From Bacillota bacterium (GTDB lineage Bacteria > Bacillota > Clostridia > Lachnospirales > Lachnospiraceae): a stretch of DNA of 64,000 nt. The translations under genes and the position numbers were made by a program. Positions 18,345-28,041 of the stretch are shown one piece after another (the stretch's first letter is position 1; each line of letters begins with the position of its first letter). The notes under the pieces are model-generated. The model made no database searches and was not told the DNA's origin. It saw only the letters and a list, made by a program, of their open reading frames with translations. The stretch is from positions 1 to 64,000 of the forward strand of contig JAFAGA010000074.1 in the NCBI GenBank assembly GCA_023423045.1, in the 5' to 3' direction.

Positions 18345-19436
18345 CTACTCCTCTCTCAGTGTCGCACCAATGGCTTGTGAGCAAAATGCCATTGTCTCTG
18401 CATTTTCATTTTTTTTTCTATATTGCTGTAATGCGTCTGACAGAGAGGTGATCTCCATATTAAAATGATTTTTCAAATAGCCGGTCAGACCTTTTAAAAG
18501 ACTCCCACCGCCTGTGACATAAATCACATCCAGGCTGATTTGATTGTTTTTTCCCTTAAAAAATTCAATAGTTCTTTCTATATCCATAACCAGATGATTC
18601 ATATAGGCTTCAACAAATTGATTTTCACCATTCTGATAGTTGTTTTCGAAAAAATTACTTTTCTTTTTCAGCGCTTCCGCTTCCAGCATATCAATGCTAT
18701 ACTTTTTGGCAATCTGTGAGGTAAGATAATCTCCTCCGTTGGTTATTGATTTATGCAGGATATAATTACCATTCTTGGTCACTGTGAAGTTCGTCGAATT
18801 CGCTCCGAAATCAATAATTCCGATATTACCGGCATTGCCATGTGTAATTTGCTTCGCCAGCTTTCCCGCAATATTCGGAATTACATCCACATAGGCCGTT
18901 TTTAGCTTGACCAGCTTTAGCGCATCAATATAGGACTGCACCAGGCTGCCGGGAGCAGCCGCAACCATAATTCTTAATTTACCCGATGCGCCCTCCTGTG
19001 CTTCCAGATACTCAAGAATCTTATAATCAATACAGTATTCCTCCTGCTTCATGGGAAGAAAGCTTGTGATTTCATGCTTAATATTATCCAGAATCTGATC
19101 CCCATTCATCTCAGGAAGCTTTAATTCTCTTACGATTACTTCATTGCCGGAGATGCAGACGGAGCATGTATCTCCGGATATTTTATTTGCTTTCATTATC
19201 TTTTTGATGAGCCCGGATAATTGGGTGATTTCAAGAATTCTCCCCTGGCTGATCATCCCCTCCGGAAGCACTCCAATTCCGGATCTAATAATTCTATTGT
19301 TCTTAATTTGTACTATTTTCACTAAACTGGTGCCAATATCAATACCGATCATCGGCTTTTGTGCTCTTAATAAATTCTCTGTTCTTCGCTCTGCAATGCT
19401 GCTGTATAATAATTGCTTCTTTGCTTTCCTTGTCAT
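18345..19436 (-). CDS. pilM: Type IV pilus assembly protein PilM (actin-like)
   Basis: The 363-residue protein has the actin/FtsA-like fold: phosphate 1 loop IGIDIGTSLVKIV, a second loop IGIIDFGANSTNFTV, and a third VTGGGSLLKGL. PilM binds ATP at the cytoplasmic face of the membrane and recruits the N-terminus of PilN, forming a ring that couples the motors to the machine. ATG 19436 has GGAGG five bases upstream. It lies between pilD and pilN in the operon. Confidence 0.93.
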   Translation of the reverse strand: MTRKAKKQLLYSSIAERRTENLLRAQKPMIGIDIGTSLVKIVQIKNNRIIRSGIGVLPEGMISQGRILEITQLSGLIKKIMKANKISGDTCSVCISGNEVIVRELKLPEMNGDQILDNIKHEITSFLPMKQEEYCIDYKILEYLEAQEGASGKLRIMVAAAPGSLVQSYIDALKLVKLKTAYVDVIPNIAGKLAKQITHGNAGNIGIIDFGANSTNFTVTKNGNYILHKSITNGGDYLTSQIAKKYSIDMLEAEALKKKSNFFENNYQNGENQFVEAYMNHLVMDIERTIEFFKGKNNQISLDVIYVTGGGSLLKGLTGYLKNHFNMEITSLSDALQQYRKKNENAETMAFCSQAIGATLREE

Positions 19437-19482
19437 TGGTTCCTCCCCGATTTATACACTGATTACCTTTCTCCCCGGATAC

Positions 19483-20247
19483 CTATCGTCCGATAAGAAT
19501 CCGGGAAAGGGGTTCAAAAAATAAAATGACAGCGATTGTTCCTGCCGATAGAAACGGTCCAAAGGGAATACTATTGTCCCTCTTCAGCTTTTTGAAAAGC
19601 AGCATTACTACCAGTACAACAGCCGCTGAATAGAAGGCCAGCATTAATGAAATCAGGCTCCTTTGAAGGCCCAGGAAGATACCGCATGCCGCCGTCAGCT
19701 TGATGTCTCCTCCACCCATTGCTTCCTTTCGTAACATCCAGCCTATGAGCAGACCGGGGAGTAATAACCCTCCGCCGCCAAGAGCCAGGCCCAGCAGGCT
19801 GTCCCATATGGTAATGCTGTTGCCGAATACCACATTCACTATTCCGACAGCAGCTATGATCAGGTTGATTTTATTCGGAATCAGCTTATGGGTGAAATCA
19901 ATGAAGGAGGCAATGACCAGCAGGCAGACAATCGCTGCTGCCGCTATTCCTTCAAAGGTCAGACCATACTCATGATATACCAATACAAATAGCACCCCTG
20001 TCAGCAGCTCCACTAACGGATACTGCACCGCTATCTTCTCTTTGCAATACCTGCATTTTCCCCTTAACATCACATAGCTTAATACGGGAAGCAGATCCTT
20101 CACAGCCAAGGAATTCCCACACCCGGAGCAGTGAGAGGGGGGAAACACGATGGATTCCCCCTGAGGTATCCGGTATATACATACATTTAAAAAACTTCCT
20201 ATTACCAGCCCGATTATACTGACGATAATATATTCCAGATCACTCAC
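19483..20247 (-). CDS. pilD: Prepilin peptidase PilD
   Basis: This 254-residue polytopic aspartyl protease cleaves the prepilin leader after Gly and usually N-methylates the new terminus. Visible hallmarks are GSFLNVCIYRIP near the N-terminus, the two zinc CxxC pairs (CSGC, CRYC) of the methylase domain, and the two catalytic aspartates in ASFIDFTHKLIPNKI and in GGGDIKL. About eight membrane helices are predicted. The start is GTG 20247, which overlaps its AAAGGAG site closely, so the true start could be slightly downstream. It follows the major pilin gene by 13 bases and should process the pilins of this operon. Confidence 0.93.
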   Translation of the reverse strand: MSDLEYIIVSIIGLVIGSFLNVCIYRIPQGESIVFPPSHCSGCGNSLAVKDLLPVLSYVMLRGKCRYCKEKIAVQYPLVELLTGVLFVLVYHEYGLTFEGIAAAAIVCLLVIASFIDFTHKLIPNKINLIIAAVGIVNVVFGNSITIWDSLLGLALGGGGLLLPGLLIGWMLRKEAMGGGDIKLTAACGIFLGLQRSLISLMLAFYSAAVVLVVMLLFKKLKRDNSIPFGPFLSAGTIAVILFFEPLSRILIGR

Positions 20248-20260
20248 TCCTTTGATTACT

Positions 20261-20635
20261 TTACGGTGTCGCCTGTGTCAAACTAATGCTGGCATTGCCC
20301 TTATCATCAACAATAATTTTTACAACTGTGGGATCAGGAAATGATATACCAGTAGGTAAATCTAAACCTGCCGGTAAATCACTTTCCTCAAGAGGATTCT
20401 TTGACACAACCGCATTTGTACCCGTATCGTCATCTGTTACCGCATTCGCATTATAAACTGTGATTTCGCTGGCAATTGTCTGTGCTGCCGAGATTTCTCT
20501 TTGCTTTCTGGCGTCATTAACATTGCCCATAATTCTTGGTATCAGAAGAGTTCCAAGTACCGCCATAATCGCGACAACTACAATTAACTCTACTAAGGTA
20601 AAACCTTTTTCATTGTTCTTGATTTCTTTTAACAT
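20261..20635 (-). CDS. pilA: Major type IV pilin
   Basis: Start chosen at ATG 20635, with AAGGAGG eight bases upstream; the frame continues to 20701 but without a ribosome site. The leader MLKEIKNNEKG is cleaved before FTLVELIVVVAIMAVLGTLLIP, a textbook pilin N-terminal helix with Glu at +5. The 124-residue precursor has a small globular domain without the C-terminal disulfide of Gram-negative pilins, typical for clostridial pilins. It is preceded by a 129-base gap after pilC, the largest in the core of the operon, so an extra promoter for high pilin expression is plausible but not proven. Confidence 0.9.
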   Translation of the reverse strand: MLKEIKNNEKGFTLVELIVVVAIMAVLGTLLIPRIMGNVNDARKQREISAAQTIASEITVYNANAVTDDDTGTNAVVSKNPLEESDLPAGLDLPTGISFPDPTVVKIIVDDKGNASISLTQATP

Positions 20636-20764
20636 AAATAATTCCTCCTTAGAATACTTTTTACATTTATAATCAAGGGCTAAATTATCCGGCCGAAACA
20701 AGATAACCCCAGATATCTAAGAATGATGATCTTTCAAGGATTTTGATATTTTCAAAAGCCTTTT

Positions 20765-21979
20765 TTATACCTGCGCTACCAGATTGTTCATTTCAAACAT
20801 CGGCAGCATGATCGCAATAACAATGAATGCAACTACAGAGCCAAGGAATACAATAATCAGAGGTTCCAGCATCGAGGTAAGGCCCTGCGCCGCACGGTCC
20901 ACCTCATCTTCATAGAAGATGGCTGATCTCAGCAGCATATCATCCAGGGTTCCCGATTCCTCTCCCATCATAATCATATTTTCCAGCATGGCCGGATACA
21001 GCTGAAGGGCCCGGATCGGCATATAGAGACCCTTTCCCTGCTTCACCTGTTCAATTACATCATTGATTCCATTCATAACGTAGATATTGCCCATCACCTT
21101 TCCGGTAATCTTTAGGGCTTCCGTTATCGATACACCGGTATTCAGAAGGGTGGACATCGTACGGGAGAATCTTGCCGCAAAGGATTTCTTTAAAAACTCA
21201 CCCAATATCGGCATCCGTAACTTGAATTTATCAAACACAAGCCTTCCCTTCTCACCGGAGATATACATGCGAAATACTATGAATGCTATGATTACAACCC
21301 CCAATATCACCAGGCCGTCCTCCTGTAGGGCATCGCTTAATCCCAGCAGCATCCGGGTCGGAAGGGGCAGCTGTGCTCCCGCCGATGAGAAGATCCCCTT
21401 AAAGGTGGGAACAACAACCACCAGCATGACAACCACCACAATAATCGCGACAATCAGTACGATAATCGGATATCTCATGGCATTCTTGACCTTAGCCTGG
21501 GTTTTATGCTCCTTTTCAAAATGCTCCGACATAACCTCGAGGGAATGGTCCAGTGTGCCACTTTCTTCCCCAGCTGCAATCATATTGATCAGAATGGAAG
21601 GTATCTTCCCCGTATGCAGGGACATGGCCTGGGACAGGCCGCTGCCCTTTTGTACATCCTCGCATACATTCCTGGTAATCGACTTCAGCGTTACATTCTC
21701 CGTCTGGTCTGCCAGCATATTCAGACATTTTATCAGCGGCATGCCCGCTTTTAATATGGAGGAGAACTGTCTGCAATAGACAGAAAGATCCTTGGCCTTC
21801 ACCTTTGCAAAGATCCCCATTTCTTTCATATCCTTGCGTTCCGTGATTTCCTCCAGCTTCAGATGATAATAGGACTTTTGCCGTAACAACTCGATTACAG
21901 CCTGCTCATTCTGCGCTTCATAGATACCGTCCATTGTTTTTCCCGACATATTGACTGCCGTAAAACGATACTTAGGCAT
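20765..21979 (-). CDS. pilC: Type IV pilus platform protein PilC
   Basis: The 404-residue integral membrane protein has the two repeated GspF domains (starting near FCRQFSSILKAGMPLIKCL and at FAARFSRTMSTLLNTGVSITEAL) and hydrophobic segments after each, ending with a TM helix (LIIVFLGSVVAFIVIAIMLPMF). PilC is the rotor on which PilB and PilT act to add or remove pilins. Its place between pilT and the pilin gene is standard. Confidence 0.94.
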   Translation of the reverse strand: MPKYRFTAVNMSGKTMDGIYEAQNEQAVIELLRQKSYYHLKLEEITERKDMKEMGIFAKVKAKDLSVYCRQFSSILKAGMPLIKCLNMLADQTENVTLKSITRNVCEDVQKGSGLSQAMSLHTGKIPSILINMIAAGEESGTLDHSLEVMSEHFEKEHKTQAKVKNAMRYPIIVLIVAIIVVVVMLVVVVPTFKGIFSSAGAQLPLPTRMLLGLSDALQEDGLVILGVVIIAFIVFRMYISGEKGRLVFDKFKLRMPILGEFLKKSFAARFSRTMSTLLNTGVSITEALKITGKVMGNIYVMNGINDVIEQVKQGKGLYMPIRALQLYPAMLENMIMMGEESGTLDDMLLRSAIFYEDEVDRAAQGLTSMLEPLIIVFLGSVVAFIVIAIMLPMFEMNNLVAQV

Positions 21980-22009
21980 TGATATCTCCCCTCTTCTTCC
22001 TTAATTATT

Positions 22010-23068
22010 TTAGTTGCTGCCTATGATAGTTCTCAAATAATCCGGATCAACACTATGGGTAAAGGCGTCCTCCCGGCTGATCTGCCCCTGTCTGCACAAT
22101 TCACACAGCGCATCGTCCATCATCTTCATGCCCGATCTTGCATGCGTCTGTATAATATTGTTCATCTGGTGGCTTTTGCCTTCCCGGATGTTGTTTCGGA
22201 CAGCCGTGTTGGCAACCATCGCTTCAACGGCCGCCACTCTGCCTAATTGATCCTGTTTCGTCAGCAGCTGCTGCGATATAATCCCCTGAAGGGTCATAGC
22301 CAGCTGGACACGAATCTGCTGCTGCTGGTGCGACGGGAATACATCAATGATTCTGTCGACGGTACTGGCCGCTCCTATGGTATGGAGCGTACTGAAGACC
22401 AGATGGCCGGTTTCCGCCGCCGTCAATGCCACCGATATCGTATCATAGTCTCTCATCTCTCCGACCAGAATGACATCCGGGTCTTCACGCAGGGACGCTC
22501 TTAAGGCATTGGCAAAGCTTTGTGTATCAATTCCTACTTCCCGCTGCTCTATTACGCTCCTCCTGTGGCGGAACAAATACTCGATGGGGTCCTCCAGGGT
22601 TATAATATGCCTGTCCCTGGTTTCATTAATATAGTTGATCATACATGCCAGAGTTGTTGATTTACCGCTTCCTGTCGGTCCTGTAACCAGAACCAGTCCG
22701 CTGCTTTTTTCAGCCAGATCTTTGACTACATCCGGTAGCTGTAATTCCTCAAAGCTTGGTATGGATGAATTAATTAATCGAAGGGCCGCACTGTAGGATC
22801 CCCTTTGCTTATAGGCATTTATCCGGAAGCGGTACTTCCCCTGAAGGGAATAGGCAAAGTCAACCTCCCCCAGCTTATTTAATGTATCCCAATGCTTGCT
22901 GCCGGTAAGTGCTTTAACCATCTCCTCCGTTTTCTTAGGCACCAGATATTCGTCATTGATGGCCTTCAATCTGCCGTGGATTCTAACAATGGCCGGTACG
23001 CCTGCCGTTATGTGCAGATCGGATGCCTTCAGCTCTACCGACCTCATCAACAGTTCATCTACATTCAT
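22010..23068 (-). CDS. pilT: Pilus retraction ATPase PilT
   Basis: The 352-residue hexameric ATPase has Walker A GPTGSGKST, the Asp box EDPIEYLF, Walker B DPDVILVGEMRD, the His box HLVFSTLHT, and the PilT-specific C-terminal NNIREGKSHQM motif (AIREGK in others), which separates it from extension ATPases. It depolymerises pili and drives twitching. ATG 23068 is preceded by AAGGAG. With PilB it forms the extension/retraction motor pair. Confidence 0.95.
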   Translation of the reverse strand: MNVDELLMRSVELKASDLHITAGVPAIVRIHGRLKAINDEYLVPKKTEEMVKALTGSKHWDTLNKLGEVDFAYSLQGKYRFRINAYKQRGSYSAALRLINSSIPSFEELQLPDVVKDLAEKSSGLVLVTGPTGSGKSTTLACMINYINETRDRHIITLEDPIEYLFRHRRSVIEQREVGIDTQSFANALRASLREDPDVILVGEMRDYDTISVALTAAETGHLVFSTLHTIGAASTVDRIIDVFPSHQQQQIRVQLAMTLQGIISQQLLTKQDQLGRVAAVEAMVANTAVRNNIREGKSHQMNNIIQTHARSGMKMMDDALCELCRQGQISREDAFTHSVDPDYLRTIIGSN

Positions 23069-23082
23069 ATCATAGGTTCTCC

Positions 23083-24786
23083 TTATTCCTCATTCATCTC
23101 CTGGGTATATGTAATCTCACTTACCTCTTCAAAGGAGGTTACTCCCTGTTTAAGAAGCTTAATGCATTCGTCCTTTAAGGTTTTCATCCCTTCGCCCAGG
23201 GAATATTGCGTCAATTCATCAACTGAAGCATTGCGCGCAATCATCTCCCGGTGCCTCTGATCGATCAGCAGGATTTCATGTACGGCAATACGTCCTTTAT
23301 ATCCGCTGTGATTACACAGGCTGCAGCCATGTGCTTTTTTGAAGGTCACCTTCTCATCCACCGGAATCTTAAGGTATCTGAGCTCATGCTCTCCCGGGGT
23401 ATAAGGCTGCGCACAATTCTTGCATAGTTTTCTGATCAGTCTCTGTGAGATAACTCCCATTAACGCAACCGCTATCATATAGGGAGGAACTCCCATATCA
23501 ATCAATCTTGAGACGGAGCTGACCGCATCGTTGGTATGAAGCGTGCTCAATACCAGATGACCTGTGATCGCAGCTCTTAAGGCTACGTCTACCGTCTCGC
23601 TGTCTCTTATCTCTCCCAGCATGATGATGTCCGGATCCTGCCGCAAAAAGGATCTCAACGCTCCTGCAAAGGACAGCCCTGCCTTTGTATTTACCTGTAC
23701 CTGATTCAATCCATCTATCATATATTCCACAGGATCTTCCACCGTAGTGATATTATCCGAAACCTGATTCAATTCGCTCAGCATGGTATACAGGGTTGTT
23801 GATTTACCGCTGCCGGTGGGACCTGTAATCAATATAATCCCATGGGGATTCTTTAGGAGCTGATCGAATTTCAACAGGTTCTCGCCGGTAAAACCAAGCT
23901 GTTCCTTGGGAATAAGAAAATTCGTCTTATCCAGAATACGCATAACCACCTTTTCCCCATTCACAGTGGGCAGTATAGAAACACGCATATTATAAATCCT
24001 GTCCTTGATTTTATAGTCACAGCGTCCGTCCTGGGGTACTCTTTTCTCTGCAATATCAAGATCCGCCAATATTTTTATTCGTGTTACGACAGCCGAAAGT
24101 GTCGATTTTGGTATGTTTTTGGATAGATTTAGTCTTCCGTCCACTCTATACCTGATTCGAAGCTCTTTTTCCATCGGTTCAATATGAATATCACTGGCCT
24201 TCTCTGCAATTGCCTGCTCTATGACTGCATTGACCAGTCTTACGATCGGTGCGCTGTCTACCTCCAGCGATTGGCTTTCCTGAAAATCCTTAATAGCATC
24301 GTTAAATGCGCCGGCTTCCTTTTGGAATTCTTCGATTGCACTGTCCGAGGTTTCGTTGCCGTACAAACGGTTTATAATATCATTAATTGATTTTTTGTAG
24401 GAAATAACCGGAACAATTTCCATATTTGTTGCAAATCTGATATCCTCAATTGCTATGAAATTCAAGGGATCTTCCATCGCCACATACAACAATTTCATCT
24501 CAATCTTAACCGGCAGGACATTATACCGCTTTATTAACTGGTATGGTATTATCTTCTGCACCTCCGGTGCAATGGTTATGTTATTTAAATCAATAAACGG
24601 TATACCCAGCTGAAACTCCAGAGCCTCCATAAGCTGTGTTTCGCTTACAAAGTTATAATCAAGGAGAATACTTCCCAGCCGTTCTCCCGTCTTCTGCTGC
24701 AGCTCCCGTGCTTCTTCCAGCTGTTCCACAGTCAGAAGCTCCGCTTCCAACAGAAGATCACTGATTTTACTGCTGCTTTTATCCAT
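23083..24786 (-). CDS. pilB: Pilus extension ATPase PilB with N-terminal MshEN domain
   Basis: Start at ATG 24786 with GGGGGTG upstream; a GTG at 24801 is an alternative. The 567 residues divide into an N-terminal MshEN/T2SSE_N domain (about 1-140), a linker, and the ATPase with GPTGSGKSTT, EDPVEYMIDG, DPDIIMLGEIRD and GHLVLSTLHTND, followed by the tetracysteine zinc module (CKNC ... CSLC). The N-domain reads GERLGSILLDYNFVSETQLMEALEFQ then LGIPFIDL, the motif by which MshEN domains bind c-di-GMP. It powers pilin polymerisation. With two c-di-GMP enzymes encoded upstream, pilus extension is a likely c-di-GMP output in this organism. Confidence 0.94.
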   Translation of the reverse strand: MDKSSSKISDLLLEAELLTVEQLEEARELQQKTGERLGSILLDYNFVSETQLMEALEFQLGIPFIDLNNITIAPEVQKIIPYQLIKRYNVLPVKIEMKLLYVAMEDPLNFIAIEDIRFATNMEIVPVISYKKSINDIINRLYGNETSDSAIEEFQKEAGAFNDAIKDFQESQSLEVDSAPIVRLVNAVIEQAIAEKASDIHIEPMEKELRIRYRVDGRLNLSKNIPKSTLSAVVTRIKILADLDIAEKRVPQDGRCDYKIKDRIYNMRVSILPTVNGEKVVMRILDKTNFLIPKEQLGFTGENLLKFDQLLKNPHGIILITGPTGSGKSTTLYTMLSELNQVSDNITTVEDPVEYMIDGLNQVQVNTKAGLSFAGALRSFLRQDPDIIMLGEIRDSETVDVALRAAITGHLVLSTLHTNDAVSSVSRLIDMGVPPYMIAVALMGVISQRLIRKLCKNCAQPYTPGEHELRYLKIPVDEKVTFKKAHGCSLCNHSGYKGRIAVHEILLIDQRHREMIARNASVDELTQYSLGEGMKTLKDECIKLLKQGVTSFEEVSEITYTQEMNEE

Positions 24787-24834
24787 GTTCTTCACCCCCA
24801 CATTGATCGAACACTTAATCTGACTTATCTTTGA

Positions 24835-25785
24835 TTAAAAAGAAAAAAATGTCCTTCCTTTTAAGAATTGCTCCAGCCCGTCCAATAAGCCTACGGATGT
24901 GATTGTTTCAAGTACGATATCCTTGCCGTCATAGTCCACGAAGAGCAGATCATGAACTCCCGACTGAATACAGGTAAAGCCGGTACAAACAATGTTGTTT
25001 TCATTATCAAATTTTGAAATATGCGAAGATAAGATATTATCAATAATGATCATTCTTCCTGACAGCTTAGCAATCTCACCGGTAAGCTGATATTGTTCTC
25101 CGATCTTGACAAGTATCCCCTTTTCCACCAAGCCGTCCACCCCTGTTTGAATCTGCTGCAAAGACAGAGTTTCACGGGAACCCACAATATCGTTTATTAT
25201 TGATACAAACCATTGGATGCTGGAGCTCGTGCTGTTCGTGATTCTCCATATCATATTCACATTATAGGAAGTGTGGGTAACCGGCATCTCATCGATAAAA
25301 GCCCTTAATGCCGATCTGCGCTCGATATCCAATACGGACGCAATGACAAAGGCTTCATAAATATTAAATTTCCCAGAAATATTAATGCTTTTCAAATTAC
25401 TGACACCGACAAAATCCTTAAGTATCTTAATAATACTTATTGGATTCGATGCATCATCAATGCAGAAATCCTGAGGTGTCACTGTTAAAGAAACATGATT
25501 GTTAAATGTATTATCATAATTTATACTGTGCTCAAACACACTTGCTCCTCCGGTGAAGCACATCTTTATCACCGCATAGGGGTTAGATAAAATATTTATT
25601 GTTGGTCTGACCTTATCAAGGAGATTTCCTTCCTCATCGACAAACCCAATCTGATTGAGTTTAAGCTTTTCATCCTCGGAACATTCCTTTGAAGCAAAGC
25701 GATTAAAAAGTGATAATTCATTTTTTTCTCTCATAACCGCGCTTAAGCTCTCCATATTTTCCCTGTTCAACGTACAAGTCAACAT
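24835..25785 (-). CDS. Uncharacterised cytoplasmic protein of the pilus operon
   Basis: No family recognised. The 316-residue protein has no signal peptide or TM segment, begins MLTCTLNRENMESL, has mixed alpha/beta content and a winged-helix-like patch near residues 225-250 (GVDGLVEKGILVKIGEQYQL). It lies 49 bases after the response-regulator gene and 48 before pilB, all on one strand, so it should be cotranscribed with the pilus genes. A regulatory or adaptor role between the response regulator and the pilus motor is possible, from position only. Confidence 0.6.
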   Translation of the reverse strand: MLTCTLNRENMESLSAVMREKNELSLFNRFASKECSEDEKLKLNQIGFVDEEGNLLDKVRPTINILSNPYAVIKMCFTGGASVFEHSINYDNTFNNHVSLTVTPQDFCIDDASNPISIIKILKDFVGVSNLKSINISGKFNIYEAFVIASVLDIERRSALRAFIDEMPVTHTSYNVNMIWRITNSTSSSIQWFVSIINDIVGSRETLSLQQIQTGVDGLVEKGILVKIGEQYQLTGEIAKLSGRMIIIDNILSSHISKFDNENNIVCTGFTCIQSGVHDLLFVDYDGKDIVLETITSVGLLDGLEQFLKGRTFFSF

Positions 25786-25833
25786 AAGTTCATAACCTCC
25801 CTAATATAGTTTTTTATCACACCTTTAGTTATA

Positions 25834-27771
25834 CTATGTTAAAAATCTGTAAGTCTTTTCCTGTATCAGTTCAGCCAATGCATTCGAGAGATTTTCAGTG
25901 ACATTTTTTTTCTGTATAGGATTCGCTTTCAGTCGTTCTGACATGGTTACAGACTCACTGGATTTGAAACATTCTAATACTCCTTTATCTGTTGATATTC
26001 GCACCTCCTTCCGCTTATTAATCTCTAATATTTTAAAATGCTTGACATTACAAAAAAGCTTATTGTTTAGACAATAAGAACTGATTAAGGCTACTATAAT
26101 CTCTTCATCGGAATTAGCCATGTTTAGCCGATTGTTACCAATATTAGATACCTGCATAAATGATAATCTTTTATTTCCGTAGATACGCAGAATTTCTATA
26201 TTATTATATATAAATCTGTTATCCCATAAATACTGAAAGGAATATGAGTCTCGTAATTCTGCGGCAGAAGCTTTCAGTTCACTTTTATTTCTTTTAACCA
26301 ACTCCCGTATTCTAACCGGTGCTGTTTTCTGTACATGCTCCCTTTCTTCCAGAGCCTGTGTCTTTACTTCCTCTGTTTCTTCCAACGCAGGACCCCCGGC
26401 TATATATTCCGGCTCCTCCGCAATGCCCTGAATCTCAGCCTTACCTTCCGGTTCTTCCTCGCTGCCCTGAATCTCAGCCTTACCTTCCGGTTCCTCCTCA
26501 CTGCCCTGGATCTCGGCCTTATCTTCCGGTTCTTCCCCGATGCCTTGAATCTCAGCCTTACCTTCCGGTTCTTCCTCGCTGTCCTGAATTTCAGCCTTAC
26601 CTTCCGGTTCTTCCTCGCTGCCCTGGATCTCTGCCTTATCTTCCTCTTCCTCCCCGATGCCCTGGATCTCAGCTTTACCTTCCGGTTCCTCCCCGATTCC
26701 TTGGGTCTCAGCCTTATCTTCCGGTTCTTCCCCGATGCTCCGGATCTCAGCTTTACCTTTCGCTTCTTCCCCGATGCCCTGAATCTCAGCCTTACCTTCC
26801 GGTTCTTCCCCGATACCCTGAATCTCAGCTTTACCTTCCGATTCCTCTCCGATACCCTGGATCTCAGCTTTACCTTCCGCTTCCTCTCCGATACCCTGAA
26901 TCTCAGCCTTACCTTCCGGCTCTTCCCCGATGCTCTGGATCTCAGCCTTACCTTCCGGCTCCTCCCAGGCGCTCTGGATCTCAGCCCTGTCTTCCGGCTC
27001 ATAAACTTCCTCTATTCCCTGAAGACCGGTTTCTTCCTTTAATACTGTTTCTTCCTTTTCTGCATCAACAGCAAAACTGATAACCGGTTCATCAACAATA
27101 AATTTATCATCTCCTCTGTCCCATATATTTTCTATTTCTTCCGTCAATTTTTCAGCATTATTCTCCGGAGCTCTCGTATATTCTGCAAGCTCTTCGATAT
27201 TCGCCTCACAATTATCCAACACTTCAAAATCTCTTATAACCTTATCATCCCTTGTTGGCGGAAGGCTCTGCTGTTTATTTTCTGCCATTTTTTCCGTCAG
27301 CTTTTTAGATCTGTCAAATGGTATAACATGACGTTCCTTATTTATTGCTAATGCCGAATTTATAACACTTATTATGTTTTCTTTTTTATACGGCTTTATA
27401 ATATAATCCCTGGCACCTGCTTTTATGGATTTCTCGATAATATTTTGTTGTCCCATCGCTGTACACATAATTATATATGCAGAGGAGTGGGTCTCCAATA
27501 ATCTCGGAAGGGCACTCAATCCATCCATAACAGGCATTTCAACATCCAGAAAAATATAGTTTGGTTTATATTGCCCGGCTAATTCTATTGCTTCGAAGCC
27601 ATTCCCAGCCTCCGCTATAGAATTAAAGCCTTCACTTAACAGAATATCCTTCAATATCTTTACTGAAAATTTCGAATCATCAACTATTAGGATCTTATTA
27701 CCGGCTTTGCTTTCGTTCATACCATCATCCTTTATTTTTCCTGCTGTATTATCAAAATTGATATGTACCAT
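25834..27771 (-). CDS. Response regulator with a 13-residue tandem-repeat linker
   Basis: Start chosen at ATG 27771, seven bases after GGAGGAG; ATG 27777 is the alternative. The N-terminal receiver domain (about residues 25-150) has DD in VDDSK, the phospho-acceptor Asp in FLDVEMPVMDG, Thr in MCTAMG and Lys in IIKPYKK. An acidic linker follows with 15 near-perfect copies plus one decayed copy of a 13-residue unit (EPEGKAEIQGIGE type). The C-terminal 150 residues form a small domain of unknown family (QYLWDNRFIYNNIEILRIYG...). There is no DNA-binding domain, so output is probably by protein contact. It is the first gene of the pilus operon, suggesting control of pilus function by phosphorylation. 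Confidence 0.85.
   Translation of the reverse strand: MVHINFDNTAGKIKDDGMNESKAGNKILIVDDSKFSVKILKDILLSEGFNSIAEAGNGFEAIELAGQYKPNYIFLDVEMPVMDGLSALPRLLETHSSAYIIMCTAMGQQNIIEKSIKAGARDYIIKPYKKENIISVINSALAINKERHVIPFDRSKKLTEKMAENKQQSLPPTRDDKVIRDFEVLDNCEANIEELAEYTRAPENNAEKLTEEIENIWDRGDDKFIVDEPVISFAVDAEKEETVLKEETGLQGIEEVYEPEDRAEIQSAWEEPEGKAEIQSIGEEPEGKAEIQGIGEEAEGKAEIQGIGEESEGKAEIQGIGEEPEGKAEIQGIGEEAKGKAEIRSIGEEPEDKAETQGIGEEPEGKAEIQGIGEEEEDKAEIQGSEEEPEGKAEIQDSEEEPEGKAEIQGIGEEPEDKAEIQGSEEEPEGKAEIQGSEEEPEGKAEIQGIAEEPEYIAGGPALEETEEVKTQALEEREHVQKTAPVRIRELVKRNKSELKASAAELRDSYSFQYLWDNRFIYNNIEILRIYGNKRLSFMQVSNIGNNRLNMANSDEEIIVALISSYCLNNKLFCNVKHFKILEINKRKEVRISTDKGVLECFKSSESVTMSERLKANPIQKKNVTENLSNALAELIQEKTYRFLT
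26415..27001 (-). repeat. 39-bp coding tandem repeat, about 15 copies
   Basis: The unit encodes E-P-E-G-K-A-E-I-Q-G-I-G-E. Differences between copies are mostly at the second residue (P/A/S/E), the fourth and fifth (GK/DK/DR) and the last three (GIGE/GSEE/DSEE). Because the period is a multiple of three and low in stops, other frames also look open through the array; those are shadows. Confidence 0.9.
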
Positions 27772-28041
27772 AATCATTCTCCTCCAAACTAATAATTTCG
27801 GTATCAATGATCCCTTTACGACAAGTTATTCGTATATTTTCACGCTAAAAAATATTTCCTTTGGTTTTGTTCACAATATTACACACTTTTTTGTGGTTTT
27901 ATGCCTATTTTAAACAAAAAACATAGACATATCACAGAATTTGTTGTAAAATAAACGAATATATATTCACACTTTTAAGCATTATCCAATTCTTATTCAC
28001 ATTATATACTAACTTTTTACATTTTCAAGGTGCTTTAATAG

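Noticed and set aside
20636..20764. Possible c-di-GMP riboswitch before the pilin gene
   Set aside because: The conserved aptamer core sequences were looked for by eye and not found; only a short AT-rich leader is present.
26319..27080. Long plus-strand frames opposite the response regulator repeat array
   Set aside because: They are stop-free only because the 39-bp repeat has a period of three codons; they have no ribosome site and consist of repeat text rich in Pro, Leu and Arg.
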